Origin: JANOYC01 sp031428675
Lineage (GTDB): Bacteria > Actinomycetota > Actinomycetes > Actinomycetales > Microbacteriaceae
Assembly (NCBI GenBank): GCA_031428675.1
Contig: JANOYC010000065.1
Span: 1 to 41,716, forward strand
Reading direction: 5' to 3'
Length of the DNA stretch: 41,716 nt
A program made the translations under genes and the position numbers. Shown in pieces: positions 16,593 through 24,660 of the stretch. The notes beneath the pieces were generated by a model. The model made no database searches. It saw nothing but the letters and a program-made list of their open reading frames with translations, and was not told the DNA's origin. Position 1 is the first letter of the stretch. Every line of letters starts with the position of its first letter.

Positions 16593-17487
16593 GGGCGAGG
16601 TGGTCGCCCCGGGCCATGACCGCGCGAATCATGTCGAGCGTCGCGGGCCAATCGAACACCACCATTGCATAGCTCACTCGCAGCACGTGCAAGCCCAGCC
16701 CCTCGAGAAACGCATCGCGCGCGCGTTCGGCGCGAACGACCTTGGCGACAGCTTCCGGGGTCATGAGCGTGGAATACTTCGCCGCCCCGTCGATCTCGAG
16801 CGCCAGCCGCTCACCGATGAGAATGTCCAACCACCGTTCATTCAAAATGGGCACTTGGATCTGCACCGGGATGCCCTCCCGTATCAGCCGGCAACGCGCA
16901 ACCGACTCGGGGTACCCGTCGCTCCGGCCATCGGCGGCATCGATCACGTAATGCAGCCATTTCGGGGTACGGTCCCGAATCAGCGCGAGTGCGACGGCGT
17001 CGACACGTTTGTGATGTAGCGCAGAGTCAAGGCAGGCCACCGCATCCTCTTCGCTCTCGCCTCGGATGACCTGCGCAATGCAGTCAATTATCGACACTCG
17101 GAATCGTGTGGATGCCGTCGGCGGATCGGCCGCGGCGTTGTGAATCACAACGTCGTCGTCTGTCGTCTCGTTCAGCCGCACATGGCGGTCATGCTGAGAA
17201 CGCAATCTGCTTGCATTGTGCGGTACGTGAACATGGAGCGGAAACGAATGTGGCGTCGCGAGCCCATACGACGCCGCGGCAGACACACTCGCGAGTCGAC
17301 CGCCAACGCGCGCTGCTCGCACGTAGTCATCCGGCGCATCGGGCAGCGCGTACCACCCTTGTCGAGCCCGGATGAGTGCACCCGCCCGCACGAGCGCGGT
17401 GAGCTGGCGACTCGAAACGCCGAAGCGAATCAGCTCCTGAGTCTGCGCGATGCTATCGAGTGAACGGACGAATTGAGTCAACTCCAC
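16516..17487 (-). CDS. DUF559-type (Vsr-like fold) protein with N-terminal AbiEi-like winged helix
   Basis: Protein of about 323 residues. The N-terminal part (1-60) resembles the AbiEi/type IV antitoxin winged helix ('LIRFGVSSRQLTALVRAGAL...RQGWYAL'). The C-terminal part fits DUF559, related to very-short-patch endonucleases, with Glu194, Asp221 (RWLDIL), Glu231 (ALEIDG) and Lys237 as a likely PD-(D/E)xK site. Neither DNA nor RNA cleavage has been shown for such proteins. The GTG at 17487 is preferred, but the frame is open to a TTG at 17640, exactly the edge of repeat unit B, and it ends within unit A. The gene thus spans from one repeat copy to the other, which suggests it moves with them. 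No separate toxin gene is adjacent. Confidence 0.7.
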   Translation of the reverse strand: MELTQFVRSLDSIAQTQELIRFGVSSRQLTALVRAGALIRARQGWYALPDAPDDYVRAARVGGRLASVSAAASYGLATPHSFPLHVHVPHNASRLRSQHDRHVRLNETTDDDVVIHNAAADPPTASTRFRVSIIDCIAQVIRGESEEDAVACLDSALHHKRVDAVALALIRDRTPKWLHYVIDAADGRSDGYPESVARCRLIREGIPVQIQVPILNERWLDILIGERLALEIDGAAKYSTLMTPEAVAKVVRAERARDAFLEGLGLHVLRVSYAMVVFDWPATLDMIRAVMARGDHLARTKFRHPALEVGVSGPTRRDRGRLA

Positions 17488-17623
17488 TCGCCCATGGTGC
17501 AGGTGTGTGCGACATGGTTTGGCGGCCGTGTGACTTCTGGGAGGACGCGCCTGGGTTACGACGATAGGGAGGGGCCGATTGCCGCCCGCCGTGCGCAATC
17601 GAGCGAACGGACCCACCCACTCC

Positions 17624-17709
17624 GCGCGAAATTCAGGCAAGAAGAACCATCAGTCGGAGTGTCGCCGATGACACGCCGGGCGCCCGTCAGCGCCGCCTGA
17701 ATTTCGGAC
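17624..17709. repeat. Palindromic repeat unit B
   Basis: Left arm GCGCGAAATTCAGGCAA (17624-17640) and right arm GCCTGAATTTCG (17695-17706) form a 12-bp perfect inverted repeat. Inside, GTGTC-gccgat-GACAC makes an inner hairpin. Size, arms and inner GACACGCCG offset match unit A, 1.1 kb away, on the other side of the DUF559 gene. Confidence 0.85.
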
Positions 17710-17778
17710 GAAACGGAGGACGAAACGGAGGACGAAACGGAGGACGAAACGGAGGACGAAACGGAGGACGAAACGAGG
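17707..17778. repeat. 12-bp tandem repeat, six copies
   Basis: Five exact copies of GACGAAACGGAG plus a sixth variant (GACGAAACGAGG) follow directly on repeat unit B. A divisor-of-three period would keep frame, but no supported gene reads through it. Copy number could vary between strains. Confidence 0.9.
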
Positions 17779-17843
17779 CGGGACGGAGGGCGGGGCGGCC
17801 GAGGGCGGGACGGCAGACGAAACGGAAGAGGGAGGCCCGCGGT

Positions 17844-19775
17844 TCAGAGCGTGCGGTGGTCCGCCGGCTCGTCGGCGAGGGGTCGCGCCTTGGGAACTTT
17901 GCTGCCGAGCACTTGCTCCACCAGATCGCGCGCGATCACCTGGGCAGTGAGCCCGACGCTCTCGAGAATCTCGTCGCGCGTCGCGTGATCGATGAACTCG
18001 TCGGGAAGCCCCAGTTCGTTCACGGCCGTGTCCACTTCGGCGGCTCGCAATTCTTGGCGGATGCGCGTGCCGATCCCGCCGACGCGAATGCCGTCTTCGA
18101 TCGTCACGACGATGCGGTGCTCCCGCGACATCTCGATAATGCTCACGGGCACGGGCACGATCCAGCGCGGGTCAACGACGGTCGCTCCGATCCCCTGATC
18201 GGCAAGTCGCTCGGCCACGTCGAGTCCGAGACGAGCGAGCGGGCCGACCGCCACGATGAGCACGTCGCGCCGCTCCGGATCGTTCAATACGTCAACACCG
18301 TCAGGGGTGCGCCGCAGCGCTTCGATGTCGGCGCTCACATTTCCCTTGGAGAACCGGATGACCGTGGGCGCGTCGTTCACGTCAATAGCCTCGCGGAGTT
18401 CTTCCCGCAGCCGGCTCGCGTCTCTCGGTGCTGCCAGTCGAATGCCCGGAACAACCTGAAGGATGGCGAGATCCCACATTCCATGGTGACTGGGGCCGTC
18501 CGGTCCGGTCACTCCCGCACGATCGAGAACGAACGTAACGCCGGCGCGGTGCAGCGCGACATCCATGAGCACTTGGTCGAACGCACGGTTAATGAAAGTG
18601 GCATACACCGCAACAACGGGGTGGAGTCCGCCGAACGCTAGCCCCGCTGCGGATGTAGCCGCGTGCTGCTCCGCGATGCCGACGTCGAGGACACGGTCGG
18701 GAAACCGCTCGGCGAATCGGTGCAATCCGGTCGGGCGGAGCATCGCGGCGGTAATGCCAACGACCTTCTCGTTGGATTCGGCGATAGTGGTGATCTCGTC
18801 GGCGAAAACCGAGGTCCACGATGGCTTGCTCGACGTTTCGGTGGGCTCACCTGTTTCGGGATCAATCTGGCCCACCGCGTGAAACTGATCTGCGAGATCG
18901 GCGATCGCAGGCTGATAACCGCGACCCTTCTGCGTGATCACATGCACGATCACCGGCGCGCCGTAGTCGCGTGCTTGACTCAGTGCCTCAATCACGGCCT
19001 CAAGATCATGACCGTGGATCGGTCCGATGTATTTGATGTCGAGATTGGAATACAACGCCTCGTTATTCGAGAATCGGCTGAGAAATCCGTGCAATCCGCC
19101 TCGCACACCGCGGTATACCGCTCGACCTGGCGCGCCGAAGCGGTCGAAGAGTTGTTGGCTCCTGCGGTGCAGGGTGCGGTAGCTGCGACGCGTGCGCACC
19201 CCGCTGAGAAAGCGGGAAATGCCGCCGATCGTCGGCGCATAGCTGCGACCGTTGTCATTGACGACGATCACGAGATTGCGGGCATTGTCGTCGCTGATGT
19301 TGTTGAGCGCCTCCCACGTCATCCCGCCGGTGAGCGCGCCATCACCAACGACGGCGACGACGTGACGGTCTTGCTGTCCGGTCATAGTGAACGCGCGCGA
19401 AATGCCGTCAGCCCACGACAGAGAACTGGATGCGTGTGACGATTCGACGATGTCGTGCGGCGACTCTCGACGCTGCGGGTATCCGGCCAACCCTCCGCGC
19501 TGCCGCAGTTGCGAGAAATCCTGCCGACCGGTGAGCAGTTTGTGCACGTAGCTCTGATGCCCGGTGTCAAAGACGATCGCATCCCGAGGCGAGTCGAACA
19601 CCTTGTGAATCGCAATCGTCAACTCGACCACGCCGAGGTTCGGGCCGAGGTGTCCCCCGGTTTTCGACACTTCACGGATGAGGAATTCACGAACTTCCGC
19701 GGCGAGCTCCACGAGCTGGTCGTTGCTCAGCGCGTCGAGATCGCGCGGCCCGCTGATGTTCCCAAGAAGTCCCAC
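17844..19775 (-). CDS. dxs: 1-deoxy-D-xylulose-5-phosphate synthase
   Basis: Thiamine-diphosphate enzyme that condenses pyruvate and glyceraldehyde 3-phosphate, the first step of the MEP isoprenoid pathway. It has 643 residues, normal for Dxs. Visible parts are GHLGPNLG with His42, the ThDP/metal motif GDGALTGG (144-151) with EALNN, and DVGIAEQHA near 363-371 with the catalytic Glu. The C-terminal transketolase domain ends normally. GTG 19775 is nine bases after the acnA stop, so the two genes are probably cotranscribed. The last residues (after about 625) are a variable tail. Confidence 0.97.
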   Translation of the reverse strand: MGLLGNISGPRDLDALSNDQLVELAAEVREFLIREVSKTGGHLGPNLGVVELTIAIHKVFDSPRDAIVFDTGHQSYVHKLLTGRQDFSQLRQRGGLAGYPQRRESPHDIVESSHASSSLSWADGISRAFTMTGQQDRHVVAVVGDGALTGGMTWEALNNISDDNARNLVIVVNDNGRSYAPTIGGISRFLSGVRTRRSYRTLHRRSQQLFDRFGAPGRAVYRGVRGGLHGFLSRFSNNEALYSNLDIKYIGPIHGHDLEAVIEALSQARDYGAPVIVHVITQKGRGYQPAIADLADQFHAVGQIDPETGEPTETSSKPSWTSVFADEITTIAESNEKVVGITAAMLRPTGLHRFAERFPDRVLDVGIAEQHAATSAAGLAFGGLHPVVAVYATFINRAFDQVLMDVALHRAGVTFVLDRAGVTGPDGPSHHGMWDLAILQVVPGIRLAAPRDASRLREELREAIDVNDAPTVIRFSKGNVSADIEALRRTPDGVDVLNDPERRDVLIVAVGPLARLGLDVAERLADQGIGATVVDPRWIVPVPVSIIEMSREHRIVVTIEDGIRVGGIGTRIRQELRAAEVDTAVNELGLPDEFIDHATRDEILESVGLTAQVIARDLVEQVLGSKVPKARPLADEPADHRTL

Positions 19776-19784
19776 TTCTCGACT

Positions 19785-22595
19785 CTAGACGAGGCTCCGG
19801 AGCACATACTGAAGGATGCCGCCGTTGCGGTAGTAGTCAGCTTCACCCGGCGTGTCGATGCGCAACACTGCGTCGAACTCGACGGTTTGCTTGCCCTCGG
19901 GCGAGTGTTCCGACGGCTCACAGACGACGTGCAACGTCTTCGGGGTGCGCCCTTCGTTGAGCTCCTCGACGCCGGTGATCGAAATCGATTCTGTGCCGTC
20001 GAGCCCGAGACTCGCCCACGTCTCACCCGCCGGGAACTGCAGCGGTAGGACGCCCATCCCGATCAGATTGGATCGGTGGATGCGCTCGAAGCTTTCTGTG
20101 ATGACAGCCTTGACTCCGAGCAAGCTCGTGCCCTTGGCCGCCCAGTCGCGGGATGAGCCCGAGCCGTACTCCTTGCCACCGAGGATAACGAGGGGCAGCC
20201 CCGCCGCTTGGTAGTTCTGGCTCGCGTCGTAGATGAAGGACTGCGGCGCATCCGGCTTGGTGAAGTCGCGCGTGTAGCCGCCCTCGACACCGTCGAGCAG
20301 TTGGTTCTTCAGTCGGATATTCGCGAACGTTCCGCGGATCATGACCTCGTGATTGCCGCGGCGCGATCCGTAGGAGTTGAAGTCCTTTCGGTCGATACCG
20401 TGCGATTCGAGGTACTGACCGGCGGGGCTGTCGCCCTTGATCGAACCGGCAGGGCTGATGTGATCGGTCGTGACAGAGTCACCGAGCGCAGCAAGAACGC
20501 GGGCACCCGCGATGCTTTCTACCGGAGTCGTCTCGATGGTCATGCCCTCGAAGTATGGGGGCTTTCGCACGTACGTCGAGGCGTCATCCCACTCGAAGGT
20601 GTCCCCGTCGGGCGTCGGCAACGACCGCCAGCGCTCGTCGCCGTCGAACACCCCCGCGTACTCGTGAGTGAACATCGCGGTGTCGATCGACGAATCGATA
20701 GTCTTCTGAACTTCTGCGGCGTCGGGCCAGATGTCTTTGAGGTACACCGGATTGCCATCCGAGCCGATCCCGAGCGCGTCGGACTCGAAGTCGAAGTTCA
20801 TAGAGCCGGCCAACGCATAGGCGATGACGAGCGGCGGGCTTGCGAGGTAGTTCATCTTCACGTCGGGGTTGATGCGACCTTCGAAGTTGCGGTTGCCCGA
20901 CAGCACGGCCGTAACGGCGAGGTCATTGGTGTTGATCGCGGCCGAGATTTCTTCGGCAAGCGGGCCGGAGTTTCCGATACACGTCGTGCAGCCGTAGCCG
21001 ACCGTGTAGAAACCGAGAGCCTCGAGGTCGTCGGTGAGGCCCGCCTTGGCGTAATAGTCCGTGACGACTTTAGAGCCGGGGGCGAGCGTGGTTTTCACCC
21101 ACGGCTTCGACGTGAGTCCCTTCGCCGCGGCGTTTCGCGCCAGCAGTCCCGCAGCCAGCATCACCGATGGGTTCGACGTGTTCGTGCACGACGTGATCGC
21201 CGCGATGGTGACAGCTCCATGGTCGAGCGTGAACGATTCGCCGCCCTTCAGCGTCACCGACGTCGGCTTCGACACGGTCATCGGAGCGTGGCTCTTATGC
21301 GTGTGGTGGTGGCTGTTGTGCTCGCTCTCGGGCGTGTTGCTTGGCGGGTCGGATGCGGGGAACGATTCGGCGGTCTCAAGGTCGACGAGATCGTGCTCGA
21401 TCGCTGCGTAGTTGTTGAGGTCCTTCTCGAACTGCGGCTTCGCTTGGCTGAGCACGATGCGGTCCTGCGGGCGCTTCGGCCCGGCTATCGACGGCACGAC
21501 CGTCGCGAGGTCGAGCTCAAGATACTCGCTGAACGACGGTTCGACCGAGGGGTCGTGCCAGAGCGTCTGCGCCTTTGAATACGCCTCGACAAGCTGCACC
21601 TGGTCTTCGCTGCGCCCGGTGAGACGCAAGTAGTCGAGGGTGACCTCGTCGATGGGAAACATGGCGGCCGTCGAACCGAATTCGGGGCTCATGTTGCCGA
21701 TGGTGGCACGGTTTGCGAGCGGAACCTCCGCCACACCCTCGCCATAGAACTCGACGAACTTGCCGACGACACCGTGCACGCGGAGCATTTGCGTGATGGT
21801 GAGCACGACATCGGTGGCAGTCACGCCGGCGGGGATCGCGCCGGAGAGCTTGAATCCGACGACCTTGGGGATGAGCATCGAGACCGGCTGGCCGAGCATG
21901 GCCGCCTCTGCTTCGATACCGCCGACGCCCCAGCCGAGCACTCCGAGGCCGTTGACCATGGTGGTGTGCGAGTCAGTGCCTACGAGCGTGTCGGGGTATG
22001 CCTGGAGCGCGCCGTTGACCGTGCGCGTGTAAGTAACTCGCGCGAGGTACTCGATGTTCACCTGGTGCACGATGCCGGTTCCGGGGGGCACGACCTTGAA
22101 GTCTTCGAACGCCGTCTGACCCCAGCGGAGGAATTGGTATCGCTCGCCATTGCGCTCGTATTCAAGCTCGACGTTGCGTTCGAGGGCGTTGTCGGTGCCG
22201 AAAAGGTCGGCGATAACGGAGTGATCGATGACCAACTCGGCGGGAGCGAGCGGATTGATCTTCTTCGGGTCACCGCCGAGCGCCGACATCGCTTCGCGCA
22301 TGGTCGCGAGGTCGACGATGCACGGCACGCCGGTGAAATCCTGCATGACGACACGAGCGGGAGTGAACTGAATCTCGGTGTCGGGCTCGGCTTCGGGCAC
22401 CCACGACCCAAGCGCGAGAATCTGCTCGCGCGTGACGTTCGCGCCATCTTCTGTGCGGAGGAGATTCTCGAGCAATACCTTGAGGCTGAACGGGAGCTTC
22501 TCGTGCCCGGGTACCGCGTCCACCCGGAATATCTCGAAGTCGGTAGAACCGACTGAGAGGGTGTCCTTGGAATCGAAACTGTTTACTGCCGACAC
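19785..22595 (-). CDS. acnA: Aconitate hydratase A
   Basis: Fe-S enzyme of the TCA cycle that isomerises citrate and isocitrate. It has 936 residues. The [4Fe-4S] ligands are Cys470 in TSCTNTSNPS and Cys536 and Cys539 in GCTTCIGNSG. GTDSHTTMVNGLGVLGWGVGG (207-227) and the C-terminal swivelling domain with GSSRDWAAKG are conserved. Start: GTG 22595 with GAGGGAGA upstream; the longer frame to 22658 covers the promoter. A linker (about 411-445) has a cluster of seven histidines and is longer than in E. coli AcnA. A DtxR-like iron box lies 61 bases upstream. Confidence 0.97.
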   Translation of the reverse strand: MSAVNSFDSKDTLSVGSTDFEIFRVDAVPGHEKLPFSLKVLLENLLRTEDGANVTREQILALGSWVPEAEPDTEIQFTPARVVMQDFTGVPCIVDLATMREAMSALGGDPKKINPLAPAELVIDHSVIADLFGTDNALERNVELEYERNGERYQFLRWGQTAFEDFKVVPPGTGIVHQVNIEYLARVTYTRTVNGALQAYPDTLVGTDSHTTMVNGLGVLGWGVGGIEAEAAMLGQPVSMLIPKVVGFKLSGAIPAGVTATDVVLTITQMLRVHGVVGKFVEFYGEGVAEVPLANRATIGNMSPEFGSTAAMFPIDEVTLDYLRLTGRSEDQVQLVEAYSKAQTLWHDPSVEPSFSEYLELDLATVVPSIAGPKRPQDRIVLSQAKPQFEKDLNNYAAIEHDLVDLETAESFPASDPPSNTPESEHNSHHHTHKSHAPMTVSKPTSVTLKGGESFTLDHGAVTIAAITSCTNTSNPSVMLAAGLLARNAAAKGLTSKPWVKTTLAPGSKVVTDYYAKAGLTDDLEALGFYTVGYGCTTCIGNSGPLAEEISAAINTNDLAVTAVLSGNRNFEGRINPDVKMNYLASPPLVIAYALAGSMNFDFESDALGIGSDGNPVYLKDIWPDAAEVQKTIDSSIDTAMFTHEYAGVFDGDERWRSLPTPDGDTFEWDDASTYVRKPPYFEGMTIETTPVESIAGARVLAALGDSVTTDHISPAGSIKGDSPAGQYLESHGIDRKDFNSYGSRRGNHEVMIRGTFANIRLKNQLLDGVEGGYTRDFTKPDAPQSFIYDASQNYQAAGLPLVILGGKEYGSGSSRDWAAKGTSLLGVKAVITESFERIHRSNLIGMGVLPLQFPAGETWASLGLDGTESISITGVEELNEGRTPKTLHVVCEPSEHSPEGKQTVEFDAVLRIDTPGEADYYRNGGILQYVLRSLV

Positions 22596-22655
22596 TGTGC
22601 CGTCTCCCTCGCTGAGCTGACTCCATGATTGCCGTCCGGCGACACCGCCTGCCAG

Positions 22656-22674
22656 CAAGGTAAGCCTAAGCCTC
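22656..22674 (-). promoter_or_regulatory. Candidate DtxR/IdeR iron box before acnA
   Basis: CAAGGTAAGCCTAAGCCTC matches the 19-bp DtxR/IdeR consensus (TWAGGTTAGSCTAACCTWA) at about 14 positions, including the core AGGT-AGCCTAA. It is 61 bases before the acnA start. On the minus strand it contains TAGGCT and TACCTT, either of which could be the -10 element, so some of the match could be promoter sequence. Confidence 0.45.
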
Positions 22675-22720
22675 GTTGCCGCGTCGAGTGCGCCCGGTCA
22701 GGCCGCCCTCGACTCACATC

Positions 22721-22738
22721 TCTCTCGATGTCGAGAGA
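22721..22738. promoter_or_regulatory. Perfect 18-bp palindrome upstream of acnA
   Basis: TCTCTCGA-TG-TCGAGAGA is a perfect dyad 126-143 bases before the acnA start and 13 bases after the DUF3159 stop. The two-base centre and absence of a T-tract argue for an operator rather than a terminator. The regulator is unknown. Confidence 0.55.
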
Positions 22739-22751
22739 AATGCTACCAGCG

Positions 22752-23528
22752 TCACTCCACGCTACGTGGCGCATAAACGGCGCGCACGAGCAACCACGTG
22801 ATCCAGAGCATTCCGGCGTAGAGCGGCAGGCCCATGATGAGTTTTGTTGCACCGAGCAGTTGCGGCTGCCCCGCGAAGTACAACGGCAATTGGATCGCAA
22901 GACGGAGTCCGAACAGCGCGGCCCAGAGCGACGTCGTAATGACCGCAACGCGGAACTTGGCTCGATCCCCGCGCCAGGCCGATCCTTCGCCACGCAGCAA
23001 CCCAACGACGACGCCGACGATCGGCCAGCGCACGATCAAACTGATGAGCAGTGCGACGATCCAGATGCCGTTCACATAGAAGCCGAGGAGGAAGTTCTCC
23101 TCCGCTCGCCCCGAGAGGATGGCCAGCAGCGCCGAGGCGCCGATGCCGACGACCCCGGCAATGGCCGAGGTCGCTGTTGTGCGGGTAAGCAGTCGGATCG
23201 CCACGAACACGACCGCAACAGCTACCGGGATGAGTACAGACGGAAGCAGCTCCCCCGTCGCGGTGTAGACGATGAGAAAACCGAGGCCGGGCAGAATCGC
23301 CTCGATGATCCCCCGCACTCCGCCGATAGCGGCGAGTAGTGCATGACCGCTCGGCGCTTCGCCCGGCGCGACTTTGGCGATTCCCGCTCGCCGAGCCGCC
23401 TGTGTGAAGGCTTCCGCGAGGGTCACGTCATCGGACGCGTGATCAGGAGCGGACGCGTGATCAGGAGCAGGCGGGCGATCGGGCTGGTCCGTTCGTTCTT
23501 CACGGTCGGGCGATTCGGCATTAGACAT
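22752..23528 (-). CDS. DUF3159 membrane protein
   Basis: Protein of about 258 residues. A charged N-terminal tail (about 1-60, with a repeated APDHAS) is followed by five or six membrane segments, including GLGFLIVYTATGELLPSVLIPVAVAVVF and a C-terminal LPLYAGMLWITWLLVRAVY. The 'GG.RG..E..LP...F' start of the membrane domain is the family signature. Function unknown. ATG 23528 is 15 bases after the DUF3710 stop, so the gene belongs to the dut-DUF3710-DUF3159 operon. The DNA for the tail contains an 18-bp direct repeat (about 23432-23470). Confidence 0.85.
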   Translation of the reverse strand: MSNAESPDREERTDQPDRPPAPDHASAPDHASDDVTLAEAFTQAARRAGIAKVAPGEAPSGHALLAAIGGVRGIIEAILPGLGFLIVYTATGELLPSVLIPVAVAVVFVAIRLLTRTTATSAIAGVVGIGASALLAILSGRAEENFLLGFYVNGIWIVALLISLIVRWPIVGVVVGLLRGEGSAWRGDRAKFRVAVITTSLWAALFGLRLAIQLPLYFAGQPQLLGATKLIMGLPLYAGMLWITWLLVRAVYAPRSVE

Positions 23529-23543
23529 GTGCAAGTGCGGTGG

Positions 23544-24167
23544 CTACGCGTTCGTGGGCGCAGGCCCGCCAGGGGTCGCCCCTGCGGGCAGGTGGAGCGG
23601 AATGAGGTCGCGCGGCGGCATCGGCGAGTTTCCCCGCACGACGACAATGCTGCGGAACAGGTCTTCGATTTTGGCTGCGGCGTCGCGATTGTTGGCGGCG
23701 TCGCCCGCGATTACACCGCGCAGAAACCACCTCGGGCCGTCTACTCCGATGAACCGAGCGAGCTTGGTCGTTCCTGCCGGCGCTCCGGCAACGGGGATCT
23801 CGGCGAGCACTTCGGGGCCGAAGGTTCCGACCGTGAGTGTGGTCTTCCCACCCTGCTTGTTGATCTGCTCCGTGATCTGCTGACGGATCTCGTGCCAGAG
23901 TCCGGTCGATCGCGGTGCGGCGAAGGGCTGCACCTGGAGCGTCGAACCCGCGTAGTCGAGTCCGACGGCGACAACGCGCTTGCTGCCTTCTTCAACTTCG
24001 AGGCGCAATTGAAGATCGGGCCGCGGAACGATCTTCACTCCGCCGAGGTCGACGTAAGGCCGCACCGGGTTCGCCTCGCTCTCGTCGAGAGGCCCGAGGG
24101 TGTCGCGGTCTGCTGGCGCGGATTTTGCCTGTCCTTGGTCGTCGGCGCCGTTCACGATGTCGCTCAC
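23544..24167 (-). CDS. DUF3710 family protein
   Basis: Soluble actinobacterial protein of 207 residues and unknown function. The family pattern is visible in YVDLGGVKIVPRPDLQLRLEVE, then LQVQPFAAPRSTGLWHEIR and the RWFLRGVIAGDAA segment. The start is GTG 24167 with CAGGAG upstream. It overlaps the dut stop (GTGA), giving translational coupling. Neighbourhood with dut and DUF3159 is conserved in actinobacteria. Confidence 0.87.
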   Translation of the reverse strand: MSDIVNGADDQGQAKSAPADRDTLGPLDESEANPVRPYVDLGGVKIVPRPDLQLRLEVEEGSKRVVAVGLDYAGSTLQVQPFAAPRSTGLWHEIRQQITEQINKQGGKTTLTVGTFGPEVLAEIPVAGAPAGTTKLARFIGVDGPRWFLRGVIAGDAANNRDAAAKIEDLFRSIVVVRGNSPMPPRDLIPLHLPAGATPGGPAPTNA

Positions 24168-24622
24168 GATTGAACTCCTGACTGGGTTGAACGGATGCCG
24201 GTCGAACCGAAACCACCGACACCGCGATGGCTGCCCGGCAGCGTTTCGACCGGGATGAAACGAGCTCGCGTCACCGGAATGATGACCAGTTGTGCGATCC
24301 GGTCACCGATGGCGATCGGAAACGGGGCCTCGAGGTCGGTGTTGAGCAGGGTGACCCGAATCTCGCCCCGGTACCCCGCATCCACCGTGCCGGGGCTGTT
24401 GACGATCGTGATGCCATTGCGCATCGCGAGCCCGCTGCGTGGCACGACGAACGCTACGTAGCCGTCGGGTAGCGCAATTGCCACCCCGGTTCCGACCGTC
24501 GCGCGCTGGCCAGGACCAATGATCAGCTCTTCTGCAGCGTGCAGATCAGCACCGGCATCGCCCGGGTGAGCGTAGGAAGGTACCTCTCCGCTCATGATGA
24601 GGACCTCGACGGTGTGTGCCAC
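24164..24622 (-). CDS. dut: Deoxyuridine 5'-triphosphate nucleotidohydrolase
   Basis: Trimeric dUTPase that hydrolyses dUTP to dUMP and PPi, keeping uracil out of DNA and feeding dTMP synthesis. It has 152 residues. All five family motifs are present: HPGDAGADL (19-27), PRSGLAM (61-67), GTVDAGYRGE with catalytic Asp81, GDRIAQLVI (107-115), and the P-loop-like C-terminal RGVGGFGSTG (133-142). GTG 24622 is chosen because a -10-like TACCCT lies six bases upstream and there is no ribosome site; a frame to 24718 would overlap the divergent DUF3093 gene. It heads the dut-DUF3710-DUF3159 operon. Confidence 0.95.
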   Translation of the reverse strand: MAHTVEVLIMSGEVPSYAHPGDAGADLHAAEELIIGPGQRATVGTGVAIALPDGYVAFVVPRSGLAMRNGITIVNSPGTVDAGYRGEIRVTLLNTDLEAPFPIAIGDRIAQLVIIPVTRARFIPVETLPGSHRGVGGFGSTGIRSTQSGVQS

Positions 24623-24628
24623 GAGTCG

Positions 24629-24634
24629 AGGGTA
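24629..24634 (-). promoter_or_regulatory. -10 element for a probably leaderless dut transcript
   Basis: On the minus strand TACCCT is followed by six bases and the GTG start, with no ribosome site. The dut and DUF3093 starts are divergent and only 38 bases apart, and the other side has the weaker TCGAAT six bases before its ATG. Confidence 0.4.
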
Positions 24635-24660
24635 ATGCAGAAGTCTGGTCGAATAGACCC

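Larger units (their letters stand above)
17488..17843. other. Non-coding stretch between dxs and the DUF559 gene
   Basis: These 356 bases hold repeat unit B (17624-17709), the 12-bp tandem array (17707-17778) and a GC-rich purine-biased tail running to the dxs stop. Bases 17488-17623 are either leader or, if the TTG at 17640 is used, coding. I see no other gene. Confidence 0.6.

Noticed and set aside
20208..21578. Open frame of 456 codons on the plus strand opposite acnA
   Set aside because: Arg/Val-rich shadow within aconitase; no family similarity.
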